Shown here in pieces: positions 33,301 through 42,557 of a stretch of DNA of 64,000 bases. Origin of the DNA: Pseudopyrenochaeta lycopersici (Eukaryota; Ascomycota; Dothideomycetes; Pleosporales; Pseudopyrenochaetaceae); contig NHZP01000028.1 in the NCBI GenBank assembly GCA_003313425.1, forward strand, positions 310,001 through 374,000. Reading direction: 5' to 3'. The stretch's first letter is position 1, and every line of letters begins with the position of its first letter. Position numbers and translations under genes: made by a program. The notes beneath the pieces were generated by a model. That model saw only the letters and a program-made list of their open reading frames with translations. It was not told the origin of the DNA and did not search any database.

Positions 33301-33840
33301 GCTCGTGGTCTCTGCGTGTCATGACTTGCTAACGGCTAACGTCCCGCTACCTTCAAAATTACGCTTTCCACGACCTCGCACGTTCATAGCCTGCAGACCT
33401 ACTAAAGCAGCATGGCTTAGGTCTTCGTGCAAGGAACATGTGCTTCGAGCCTCCGCGACCTTCATCTCCTTTGCTAATGTTGATGCAGAATATTCGCGCT
33501 TCGCACTACAAGAGTACGTGTGCTTTCTACTACCGTGGCTCCTTTTACCACCCGCTCCGCTTACGCCTCTACGATGCCCTTTCAGCTTATTCCCCTCGCC
33601 TTACCGACCATTGCTATTTAGTGATAATTGCTTTTGTCGTCTTGCGGCTATACCATTGGCACGGCGTCGACGGCGGGGGCACGACGACAGCGATGATAAC
33701 CGCGGTAAGGCGTAGCAGGGTACCGCGAAGGGGAGCGCAGCGGTGGACATAGTGGTGGACGCGATAATACGTACGTAAAAGCCCCGACAGCATCCCTAGC
33801 AAAACGTCATCAGAACGTCATGTGGCAAATCTATCCGGAT
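30398..33840. other. Long stretch without a recognisable gene
   Basis: Normal base composition with no RIP bias. It contains the 18-bp palindrome listed separately. A minus-strand open frame, 31693-31412 (93 codons, ATG preceded by TATAAAG about 25 bp upstream), begins MSIRVIFPEFELSLPEMPES; it matches no family I know and could be a first exon. Other open frames overlap each other on both strands and look random. Untranslated or lncRNA content cannot be judged. Confidence 0.4.
30726..30787. repeat. 18-bp perfect inverted repeat (ATTCATTTCCGCCAAGCC)
   Basis: Arms are at 30726-30743 and 30770-30787 with a 26-bp spacer; the match is perfect. The size is too small for a normal MITE. It could be a strong hairpin, a solo repeat end or a binding site. 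No gene abuts it closely. Confidence 0.75.
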
Positions 33841-33848
33841 TATATAAG
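33841..33848 (+). promoter_or_regulatory. TATA box of the metallothionein gene
   Basis: TATATAAG lies about 140 bp before the ATG at 33989. The intervening leader is C/T/A-rich with CAACATC and CTACCACT immediately upstream of the start codon, a normal fungal context. Confidence 0.5.
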
Positions 33849-33988
33849 AACCATCCAGATGCAAAAGCTTCAGATTCGATTCACCATCCTGCACTAGCAC
33901 GGGAAAGTTCTTTGAACTCCCAACATCGATATCAAAATACCCTTCCAATTTAAAGCGCTTGGGTTCGACCTAAATATCTACTACCACT

Positions 33989-34123
33989 ATGGCCTGTTCC
34001 TGCGGCTCAACCTGCGGCTGTAACAGTCCTCAGACATGCTCATGTGGCCAAAACTGTTCCTGCAAGGAGTGCGGCGTGCGTAGCCTAACATTTTGCCCTA
34101 AACAGTACTCCTCAGTGATCTGA
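33989..34123 (+). CDS. Small Cys-rich metallothionein
   Basis: Cytosolic metal-binding peptide, likely Cu(I). The first 29 residues hold nine Cys, eight of them in C-X-C pairs (CSC, CGC, CSC, CSC), the layout of Neurospora-type copper metallothioneins. Unspliced, the frame gives 44 residues with a non-typical tail. If GTGCGT at 34076 is a donor and CTCAG at 34115 the acceptor (40 bp, CTAAC inside), the next codon is TGA. The product is then 29 residues ending KECG, very close to the 26-residue Neurospora size. I favour the short form. The TATA box and leader upstream support expression, presumably metal-induced, but no metal response element can be named. Confidence 0.82.
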   Translation: MACSCGSTCGCNSPQTCSCGQNCSCKECGVRSLTFCPKQYSSVI

Positions 34124-34436
34124 TCTTGGGAACAGAAATGAACTATAAACCCACTTCTGCATTAAGCGTCCAAAGTCAGTATTGCACGTGGGGCAATATG
34201 GTTCAGGGTTTTTAGGATAGTACGAATACGGAGGAATATATTAGGTTGTGTATAATGGAGTGGGTTTTTAGCACCTTCAATAACATGATGCGCTTCAGAA
34301 GTCTCAAGGTTCGATAACCGATAGTTTCTAGATCTGTCGTGTCTTGGGTGCTCTAATCAAGCGCCGTCTGTGATCCTTCTAGGTCTCGCCGATGCATCAC
34401 TTCGGCCTCTTCGTACATGCCTTAGTGCGTTAACTA
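34124..34436. other. 3' flank of metallothionein gene
   Basis: No coding potential. It presumably includes the 3' untranslated region (AAATGAACTATAAAC around 34136). It ends at the TA (34435-34436) used by the Tc1-like element. Confidence 0.4.
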
Positions 34437-35931
34437 GGCACGCGCCGGGAAAAAAAGAGCCGACTCCGAAAGCGCCCCCACCAAATTGAGATGGCAAGCT
34501 CCTAATTTGAACCTTACTTTACAGCATAACTACATAGTCAATATATTATTTTTATGTGCGCATCTTTCTCAGCATGTCCAGAAGTAGTATTCTGAATATC
34601 AGTACCCCTAAAAAAGCTCGCATACGTGGCGCTGCTGACTTCAATGACGCAATGGGCATCCCATACTACCATACCGACTTATTTAAGTTCTACGGCGTCT
34701 CAAAACAGCAGGGCTGGGCTATACTCAAGGAGGGAAGAGAAGAGGAGGTTCCAGATAATCTAGCAGAGATGGCTTTTGACAGAACTCACCATAACAACCC
34801 TGCCTTCAAGGAGAAGCGCGGGCGGCCATCAAAGCTCAGTAGCAAGGACCTTGAACGCTGTGACCGCTTCCTCCAAGATCAAGGTTGGGAAGCTCGCGTC
34901 CTTACTTGGGAGCAGTTAGCCTATGAGCTTAACTTAGATGTCTGTGGAGATACCCTTCGCGAGCACCTAGGCTCTATGGACTATCACAAATGTATCGCTT
35001 GTACCAAGGGCTGGGTCTCTCAACGCTGCGCAAAGCAGAGAGTAGAGCACAGCGAGACCTGCCTTGCTCTCAAACCTACCAATGAGGACTGGCGAGATGT
35101 ACGCTTCTCAGATGAGGTACACTGCCGTGTAGGGCCTCAGGGAAAGCTTCGAGTCACCCGCAGGCCTGGCGAGCGTTACTGCAGCGACTGTATTCAAGAG
35201 CAGCTCAACCGAGAGGACGAGAGAGACTGGGAGACTGCGCACATCTGGGCTGCTGTAGGCTACAATTTCAAGAGCGACCTTACTTTCTATAACATTCCTA
35301 GTAACAGGAATGGTAAGCTCTCTCTTAAGGTGTACAGAGATACTATCCTTGAGCCAGTAGTCAAGCCCTGGATTGAAGAGCAGCCTTACTTTATCCTAGA
35401 AGAAGATAACGACAGCGGCCACGGAGGAGGCTCAGACAGCAACATTGTAGCTACCTGGAAGCGTAAGAACAACCTTGACTACTTCTTCAGTTGCTCTAAC
35501 AGCCCTGACCTTGTTCCTATTGAGAATTGCTGGCAGGTCGTGAAACAGCATCTTAAGAAGTTCCCACGCTGGGATGAAGCTGAGACGCGAGAGCTAGCCC
35601 ATGAGGGCTGGGAGAAAATAACTCTTGACTTCATAAACCAGCGTATAGATAGTATGCCACGAAGGCTTCAAGACTGTATTGACATGGAGGGAAGGATGAC
35701 TGGTTACTGAGTTTAAAAAGCGCTGAAAACGGTGCCCTACACCTGCTACAACACCAGAAAATATCTCTGTATAGCGATTTCTATGTGACTCAGTAGCCTC
35801 ACTACAATCGAGCTCTATTTCATCTCAAAACGCGTTCGAGATGCGCTGCAAACCTGCTCCCTACTCTAATCTCTATGGTGGTGGGGTGGCCCGCGCATTT
35901 CGGAGTCGGCTCTTTTTTTCCCGGCGCGTGC
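34437..35931 (+). mobile_element. Tc1/mariner-like element T1, complete
   Basis: Inverted repeats of about 33 bp read GCACGCGCCGGGAAAAAAAG and so on at 34438 and to 35931 (the left end has one extra G). TA is at 34435-34436 and 35932-35933. The single gene is open. The near-identity of both ends suggests a young insertion. The element is inserted 0.3 kb behind the metallothionein gene. Confidence 0.92.
34574..35710 (+). CDS. Tc1/mariner-type DDE transposase (378 aa, intact)
   Basis: Single exon; the first ATG in frame is 34574. An N-terminal HTH part (DLFKFYGVSKQQGWAILKEG) is followed by an AT-hook-like RGRPSKL and a second HTH (LTWEQLAYELNLDVCGDTLR). The catalytic core has VRFSDEVHCR (first Asp), FILEEDNDSGHGG (second Asp) and SPDLVPIENCWQVVK (Glu in PIEN). 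By my count 38 residues lie between the second Asp and that Glu. The length is normal for fungal Tc1-like transposases. No stop or frameshift. Confidence 0.92.
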   Translation: MSRSSILNISTPKKARIRGAADFNDAMGIPYYHTDLFKFYGVSKQQGWAILKEGREEEVPDNLAEMAFDRTHHNNPAFKEKRGRPSKLSSKDLERCDRFLQDQGWEARVLTWEQLAYELNLDVCGDTLREHLGSMDYHKCIACTKGWVSQRCAKQRVEHSETCLALKPTNEDWRDVRFSDEVHCRVGPQGKLRVTRRPGERYCSDCIQEQLNREDERDWETAHIWAAVGYNFKSDLTFYNIPSNRNGKLSLKVYRDTILEPVVKPWIEEQPYFILEEDNDSGHGGGSDSNIVATWKRKNNLDYFFSCSNSPDLVPIENCWQVVKQHLKKFPRWDEAETRELAHEGWEKITLDFINQRIDSMPRRLQDCIDMEGRMTGY

Positions 35932-35989
35932 TAGGTAAACCACACGCGGCCATGCCGGTGTTGAACCTACATTAGGCATTCTCATCAAC

Positions 35990-36337
35990 ATGGCTGCTGG
36001 TGCTAAGAACAACTAACAGTCTGGGAAAAGTAGCCTTAAGGCTATCCTACAGCTCGGGATGTGGTGCTTCGCAGGTCTAGCGAAGTTAGATGGATTAAGT
36101 GTGTGATCAAGTACGCAGGGTCAAAAATCCCGGATACCAACACGGACAATTACCTGCTGAGAGTGATAGCTAATGCCAAAGTTACATTGATGCTTTGACA
36201 GAAGGTCTCCTGCCTGGCCATCAGCGTTCGCAGCTCTTCATGTAGGATAACGCGCGCATCTATCCCTTCGCCTGCTGGATATGCTCTCAATCTATGGAGA
36301 GCTTAGCTCCCGCGTGCCAAGATCGGAGTTTGTAACT
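35990..36337 (+). pseudogene. Decayed mariner/Tc1-type transposase fragment
   Basis: Near 36170-36280 the + strand reads YIDALTEGLLPG, then QLFM-stop-DNARIY, matching the (M/Q)DNARIH catalytic block of Tc1-like transposases. A CAG-to-TAG change gives the stop. A following piece reads RLLDMLSIYGEL. Upstream parts to about 35990 are too decayed to align. It is unrelated at sequence level to T1 next to it. It ends at the TA of the pogo-F element. Confidence 0.6.
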
Positions 36338-36339
36338 TA

Positions 36340-38432
36340 ACGAAACACCCTGCGTAACGCAACACCCGAACACCAAAACTCACAACTAAATTGAGGCTAT
36401 TGAGCCTCACACTATAGCTGTTTTTGCTGTTTTTTTTTTTGGTGGAGCGATTTATAAGGCCTTAAGCTATCTATAGCTACTGGTATTTGATTGGAAGTTT
36501 AATTTCGCGGCCGCCACGTGACTGAATAGGCGGTTGGCCTGATAGAGCACCTACAGCCTTCTCAACACTACCAGGCCTCGCAACCTGCCTTTTTCTAGTA
36601 ACAGCCTTTGCAGCAGTTTTAAGGCTGCTCTTCTTTCCTTTTTGGGTCAATTTGAGAGCTTGTTTGAGTCGTTTTGCAGCCTTGCGAGCAGCCTGCCTGG
36701 CGGCCCGATCAGCTGCTTGCTCTGCCTTTTCCTTCTCCCTCAACAACCTAGCCTCAGCCCTAGCTACTCGCCTTGCTTGAACCAGCTCAGCCTTAGCCTG
36801 CCTTCTCTCCTCACGATGCCTAGCTGCTTCAAGCTTTTGACGTTGCTGCTCCTCCTCCTCGCGAGCTCTAGCCTCCTGGCGATCACGTGCCTCCTTTACT
36901 TTCCTGGGTGACCAGAATACTGCACCACCATGATAGTTCTCATCTTGCTGCAGTGGGAGGACCTTGCTCTGTTTCCTGCGCTTTCTCTCATGGATGAGGG
37001 CGCCTCTTATAGCTGCTACTTCGTGCTCAAGGATAGACTTTTTGGTCCAGATGTGGTGAAAGATCCTGGTGAGCTTTCTAGCCCCTTTATCCTCGCGATT
37101 TTTGACAACGTGGCGTACTAGCGCCTCTAGCTCCCTCCAATTCTCAGCACTCAGCTCTGAGGAGTCACTATCGCTCATAGTCCCCTGGATAGCTAGCTTG
37201 GCTTTGAATCTTTTGAGGATAACCTCAGGATTGAAGGGCGATAGGCCAGTTGCCTCGAAAGCCTTGAGGATAGTCCCTTTTTGAATGAGGCTGCCCAGGC
37301 TGCTTTGAAGAAAGGATAGAAGTCTCTTTTGCTAATTGAAACTAGCCCCTGATTTCTCTCCATGAACTGTGAGATCTCCTGTGAGTACGCTGATGAGAGA
37401 GGCCTGAACATGCCCACGTCAAGTGGCTCTAAGCTATGGGTTGAATGAGGAGGATAGATAGCTAGGAGGATCTTGTTTTGGTCCCAGTAGTCAATAAAAT
37501 CCATAGAAACATGAGATCCATGGCCATCAAGGATGAGTAATCGATAGGAGGATCGAGCTTTTGCCTTGGTGTTGCGATCAAACGCATGTTTTAGCCACGC
37601 TAGGCCTATACCGTTGTTGTGTCCATCCTGAGGGAGATGAGGTAAAGCGAGCTTGATCATCCTCAGGATCAAACTCTTGCAGCCAGCTGTCCTGGATTGA
37701 GGATGAGGCTGACTGAAATATCAGAGCAGGCTCTAGGGATGATCCATCCGCGCAGATGCAGGCTATTAAGGTAATCCACTCTCTATTACCACCCTGGATG
37801 AAGGATCTATAGTTGCCCTGCTCATATAAGACCTTACTGAATATCCTCTTTGACCTGCCTATTACTCCTAAAAGGAACCCCTTTTCATCCATATTATATG
37901 TATACGGAGCTTCTATCTCATATTGCTTAATCTTATCATCTAAAAGCTTAAAATAGAGGCTATACTTTGCAGAGGAATCAGCCTTGTGGCGGTTGTTATC
38001 CATACCAACTACATATTGAGAGATGAGATGGACGTTGTGCCGCTTGACGAAGCGATCAACCCAGTTCTTTCCAACGTCCTTTTTGGCTATTTGAGATGCA
38101 AAGGTTTGAATCAAAGCCCTAGTAGGTGGTAGGCCTCGCTTAGTGAGCTGGATGATGTACTGGATGAGCTCCTTTTCCTGGTGTGGGTGGAGATTTTGTT
38201 GGTTTTGAGCTTTAACCTCACGCGAGGTGGATGTGCCTTGACTGCGCCTTATCAGTGTTGTAAGCACAACACCTTACTCTCTAGCGATTTGGCTATAAGA
38301 AACCTCTTCTCCAGGCTTCAAGGAGTTGATTGCTGCAAGCGCATCCTCAAGTTTGCCCATATTGGTTGAGTTACGTGGTATTGAAAAGTTGGTGTTGCAT
38401 GCTGGGCTGTTGCGTTACGCGGGGTGTTTCGT
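36340..38432 (-). mobile_element. pogo/Fot1-like element F, complete ends, broken gene
   Basis: Inverted ends ACGAAACACCCTGCGTAACG (36340) and ACGAAACACCCCGCGTAACG (from 38432) agree over about 25 bp with one difference. TA is at 36338-36339 and 38433-38434. The 2093-bp element holds one transposase gene on the minus strand with frameshifts. Confidence 0.88.
36477..38360 (-). pseudogene. pogo-like transposase of element F, stop and two frameshifts
   Basis: Starts at ATG 38360 (MGKLEDALAAINSLKPGEEV). An in-frame TAA lies near 38275. The first catalytic Asp is in YTYNMDEKGFLLG. A frameshift near 37620 precedes LLILDGHGSHVSMDF and LEPLDVGMFRPLS, and a second near 37275 precedes the tail. The tail (37178-36477) is a long Arg/Glu/Ala-rich coiled coil (about residues 75-185 of that part) without a zinc knuckle. 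The divergence from A1, C, D and E marks a fourth pogo lineage. Confidence 0.85.
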
Positions 38433-38434
38433 TA

Positions 38435-39030
38435 CGGTTTGAACCTCGGTATCCCTGTCGCTCTCAAGCTCTCCATAGCTTGAGAGCATATCCAGCAGAC
38501 GAAGGGATAACAGTGTCTCTGCCAAGAAGATACGAGTCTGAACTGTTTGTCTTAGTAACGGGAAGGAGTGCGAACCAACAAGATCAATGGATGTTGGATC
38601 AATGTTGTGACTCATGCAGAAGGTCTTGATCACGCCAGAGTACATGTGATCCATTAAGGCGGTTATACGTTACATTACGGAGGGCTTGTTTTAGGACATG
38701 AGATAAGTTGAGGACGCAGATTTGAATTGAGACAAGAATGGGTATGTCATCATACTGATGCTTCGTTAGCGTAAGGAGTCCGGTACGGACGATAGTACTG
38801 ACTTGTACAGGTTCTATGTGTAGCGGGGCGTTAGGGGCTTCTTGACGGTAGCGTACCAGTGCACAGTCGAGTTTGTTCAATCCACTCCTACTGCGCACAC
38901 CCAAGACCTTAAGCTCAAGACCGTCCTTTGTACTCACTTTGATGCCCTTTCGCTGATCTTGAGCAACCTTTCTGGTGTAGATAGCTGAGCCGGTGCGGAC
39001 CATTCTAGGCTGAGTTATGACCTGCGCCAT
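38435..39030 (-). pseudogene. Relic of an AnmK-like (anhydro-N-acetylmuramic acid kinase family) gene
   Basis: From 39030 the minus strand reads KVLGVRSRSGLNKLDCALVRYRQ, close to the N-terminal G-x-x-S-G-T-S-x-D-G-x-D-x-A-L-V motif of AnmK/UPF0075 kinases, then APNAPLHIEP. In another frame MYSGVIKTFCMSHN and IDPTSIDLVGSH follow, matching the SIDLIGSHGQT block. The catalytic SGTSMDG is degraded (RSGLNK), the frame is shifted near 38650 and the gene ends at the pogo-F element. AnmK enzymes phosphorylate a peptidoglycan-recycling sugar in bacteria; fungal relatives exist with unclear role. The assignment is by motif memory only. Confidence 0.5.
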
Positions 39031-39619
39031 GTGTGCACTTCGTGTGCGCCAGGAGGAGAGGCTGAAAAAGACAAGAGAAGGGCGATCAGGATGGCACTCG
39101 AGCTGTGTCTAGTATGTGTAAAACTATCCCAGAACAAATTCCAAACGCGAATGGTACGGCTTGACTTAAAGAGACGAAAGTGTAAGGGCGATGCTTAGTA
39201 CTCGGCAGGTTCTTTCAATACGCGGACTCCCTGGTGGAAGTCACGTGCAGCCTCGATACGAATTCCCCAAAGCAAAACGGTCAGGGTCGCGGTCCTAGTC
39301 AGTGTTAGAATAACGAACGCGGCCAATCAACTACTATAGACCCAGAACATCTCTCAACAAAACCGACCTGTGTTATAGCGCCAGGGTTTCGGGACATTGC
39401 ACTACAGAGCCATTTGCAACCTCATGGCTGCAGCGGGTCTAGCACCTCCTTGCTACCGGTGGCGACAAACAAGAGTCTTATGATTTTTCATTGTTCAATT
39501 CCACTTTTGAACGCGCTTATTAAGCCCTTGCAACCTAGCCATTCTGCAACTGCCTGCCCCACCTCACTCTCAACTCGCTCTGTTGGAAATGCTCCTTATG
39601 ACACCTGCGAACTAGGACA
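39031..39619. other. No recognisable gene
   Basis: Normal composition. Only short open frames are seen. It separates the AnmK relic and the ankyrin gene, which run in opposite directions away from this interval. Confidence 0.4.
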
Positions 39620-40820
39620 ATGACATTTCAAAACCTAGAATCAGAGAAAGACATCAACGCCTTCGCACAAACCAACCGCCGCCGTTACCGTCCGCTAAAT
39701 GTATACCACTCCCGTTACCACACACGACAGACAGGAAGCTCGGTGTTTTTGTGGATTGTCTAATATGGATAAGAGGCGACTACCCAGAAGCTGCTCGGAG
39801 ACAAAGCCAATGTCAAAAGCTACAAGTGATTACAGTTGGGCGCCGTTGTTGTTGGCGGCAGAGAAAGGGTATGAGGAGGTGGTGAAGCTGCTACTGAACA
39901 AGGGCGCCAACGTCAATGCACAGGGTGGACAGTTTTGCAACGCACTTCAGGCGGCTTCATTTAAAGGCCACAAACGGATGGTGAAGCTGCTGCTTGACGA
40001 GGGCGCAGACATCCACGCACAAGGTGGACAGTTTGACAACGCATTACAGGCGGCTTCATTTAAAGGCCACAAACAGGTGGTGAAGCTACTACTTGACGAG
40101 GGCGCTAATGTCAACGCGCAAGGTGGACACTTTGGCAACGCACTCCAGGCGGCTTCAGCTGGAGGCCACGAGCAGGTGGTGAAGCTGCTGCTTGACGAGG
40201 GTGCCAACGTCAAAATACAAGGTGGATGCTATGGCAACGTACTCCAGGCGGCTTCAGCTGCCGGCAAGAATGAAGTAGTGAAGCTGCTGCTGGACAAGGG
40301 TGCCGACATCCACGCGCAACATGGATACTTTAGTAATGCACTCCAGGCGGCTTCAGCTGGAGGCCATGAGCAGATGGTGAAGTTGCTGCTTGACGAGGGT
40401 GCCAACGTCAACGTGCAAGGTGGATACTTTGGCAATGCACTCCAAGCGGCTTCACATAGAGGTCACAAACAGGTGGCGGAGCTACTGCTTGATAAGGGCG
40501 CCAACGTTAGCGCGCAGGATGGAGATTACGGCAACGCACTTCAGGCGGCTTCATTCGAAGGCCACAAACAGATGGTGAAGCTGCTGCTTGACAGGGGCAT
40601 AGACATCCACGCACAAGGTGGATACTTTGGTAATGCACTCCAGGCGGCTTCAGCTGGAGGCCACGAGCAGGTTGTGAACTTGCTGCTTGAGGAGGGCGCT
40701 AACGTCAACGCGCAAGGTGGACACTTTGGCAACGCACTTCAGGCGGCTTCATCTGAAGGCCACGACCAGTTGATGAAGCTGCTGCTTGACAAGGGTGCCG
40801 TCTTCAACGCGTGGAATTAA
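39620..40820 (+). pseudogene. Ankyrin-repeat protein, 5' part broken; ten-repeat array open
   Basis: From ATG 39620 the frame MTFQNLESEKDINAFAQTNR runs to TAA in VFLWIV-stop-YG-stop-EATTQKLL. Both stops fit CAA-to-TAA. A frameshift follows, and then a second frame (39699-40820) is open. That frame holds ten 33-residue ankyrin repeats of the form G-(Q/H/Y)-F-x-NALQAAS-xxGH-xx-VKLLLDEGANVNAQG, the first (APLLLAAEKGYEEVVKLLLN) being the most diverged. The repeats are nearly identical at DNA level (99-bp period). This array is typical of the C-terminus of fungal NLR-type or HET-linked proteins. No NACHT or other effector domain remains upstream. A truncated ankyrin protein could still be made. 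Confidence 0.75.
39906..40815 (+). repeat. 99-bp tandem repeats coding for ankyrin units
   Basis: About nine copies of a 99-bp unit containing GCACTCCAGGCGGCTTCA-type sequence. The high identity between units implies recent expansion or gene conversion. Confidence 0.9.
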
Positions 40821-42089
40821 TAACATGGCAACGCGAGCTGAAGGCCTATTCTTAACAATTGTGACAGCTTTTCTTGTGTTTTTCATAATCACAACTGCAT
40901 ATAGGGCCTAAGGTGTCGTAAATATAAATATTAACACAAGAGGTACTTCACTTCTACTAATGCGCTGGTACATTTTACAAATACATTGGTCCGTCGCCGC
41001 CACACATCAACAGAGGTATGCTAATCCTTCTCATGAAGGACGAGCTCTGACCGTGCTGGAAGAGCCATTAGGATGGAGTACATTGCGCTTCCGCACCCAG
41101 TGATTAGTGATAGCTCCCCCGCGTCGATGTAGACAGCTCTTGCACTTCCTTTGCACCCTTCACCGTGTGCCTTCGCTGTTATGGCCCTTGCGATGATTCG
41201 GCCGCTTCTGCTTGTTCGTCAATGCAAACCGCGTTTCATCGAACAGTAATGCTGAACGCGAAACGATGCATTATGAACACCAGGTCCTATGCAATAAACC
41301 AACCAAGCAAGCACATGCCTAGAATAGCCGCATCTGAGAAATAACAGGTCCACCAAATTATGAACGTGGCATCGCAGCACAGCGATGGAAGGGCCCTGGT
41401 TGCGCCCGCCCTTCGTCTCCATTTTCTCTCCTTCTGCACAGTGCCGCCTTCCCTGGTATTACATCGCTTGTGAAGACCTTCGCGCATATGCGCTCCCTGC
41501 TCCTGGTAAGGAACATACCCTCAACAAGACTGCAGGACTGTTTACCGTCAACGAGGCGGCCAGAGCTCTATTTTCATGAAAGGCCACTTTTTCGCTTGGT
41601 AAATTGTTAGCGTCTGGAGCTTATATCTATTCTCCAATTATCAGTTGTTTGCAGACTTACTGTGAGCACCTAATTCGCGCGGGATATGCCTGTATGTTTG
41701 GCGGATACCCCGCTGCGAATCCCCTCTCGTCAGAAGCTTCGCATCTCATGGCCAGCCAAAATATCGTAGCACTGCTCAGGTAGCTGCATATCAATTGCGA
41801 TGCTATGTTCTGAGCTAGTTATTAGTTATGTGATATGAACATTATCTAATAGAGGCCAACTCTCGCCCATCTCTCTCCTCCCGCCCTCCTCCTTCCCTCC
41901 TCCATCCTCCCAAGAGCTATTACCCCTCCTACTTAGGTGATGATACTATGGTCATGAGTTCGATGATTGTAAGTGCACTTGAGTTCCGGAAGCTTCTCAT
42001 AGAATGTTGTAGTGGCAAAACGAATCTCATCGACCACATATTCCTTGCAGATACAACGAGAACATTTTCCGGGCTAGTTTCCGCATTAG
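40821..42089. other. No recognisable gene
   Basis: Ordinary composition. A polypyrimidine tract (CTCTCTCCTCCCGCCCTCC...) lies at 41870-41920. Open frames are short and overlap on opposite strands. Confidence 0.4.
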
Positions 42090-42557
42090 CTACCCGTTTA
42101 TTGCAAGGCGTAAGAAACTGACCATTTGATGCTCCGTCTCACTCATTACTTCCTGGTGAGTAAATGAAGTTACTATACACCCTCGCTGTCGGTCATGACT
42201 TTTTGCGAACGCTTCTGCTGCGGGCTCAGTCATTGGAGAGTTGGCGGACAGTGTGACCGATGAGTCTTCATGGAAAGAAGAAAGGCTTGTACACATCAAC
42301 GTAGCAGGGGACTGCTGCATGCCCTCAGCGTCTGTCGAAGTAATAAGCGATACCTTAGCTCGTTTGACGGTCGGTTGATAATCCTCTGAGAGGAGCTTTC
42401 GCTTCAATGGCTTGAAGAAGCTATCATCCAAAGGTGGACAATCCTCTTTTACCTTTCCGTTGACCTGCTCTTCACTCTCCCATTTCTCCAGGCCACCACT
42501 AGAGCTGATTGTGCGATTCATGGGATTTGTCAGGTTGGTTTGAGCTTTTCGAGCCAA
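42090..42557 (-). pseudogene. C-terminal tail of the DNA ligase in a shifted frame
   Basis: This open frame overlaps the ligase end and reads MARKAQTNLTNPMNR, then a Ser/Lys-rich basic region with FFKPLKRKLLSEDYQPTVKR. Related fungal ligase-domain proteins carry a low-complexity basic tail of this kind after the ligase domain. I infer it was once continuous with 42530-44095 and was separated by a one-base change near 42545; no GT-AG intron is visible there. It may alternatively be a chance open frame. Confidence 0.5.

Noticed and set aside
33305..33752. Open frames of 136 and 104 codons on the + strand
   Set aside because: They overlap in two frames, resemble no known protein and lie in the upstream region of the metallothionein gene.
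36477..37178. Independent coiled-coil protein of 233 codons
   Set aside because: It continues, after a frameshift, the pogo-F transposase (EATGLSPFNPEVILKRF...), so it is that protein's tail.
39947..40732. Three minus-strand Ser/Pro-rich open frames
   Set aside because: Antisense shadows of the ankyrin repeats; their periodicity is that of the coding strand.
39906..40815. Regular direct repeats resembling a CRISPR array
   Set aside because: The 99-bp units are contiguous, in frame and code for ankyrin repeats; there are no spacers and the genome is eukaryotic.
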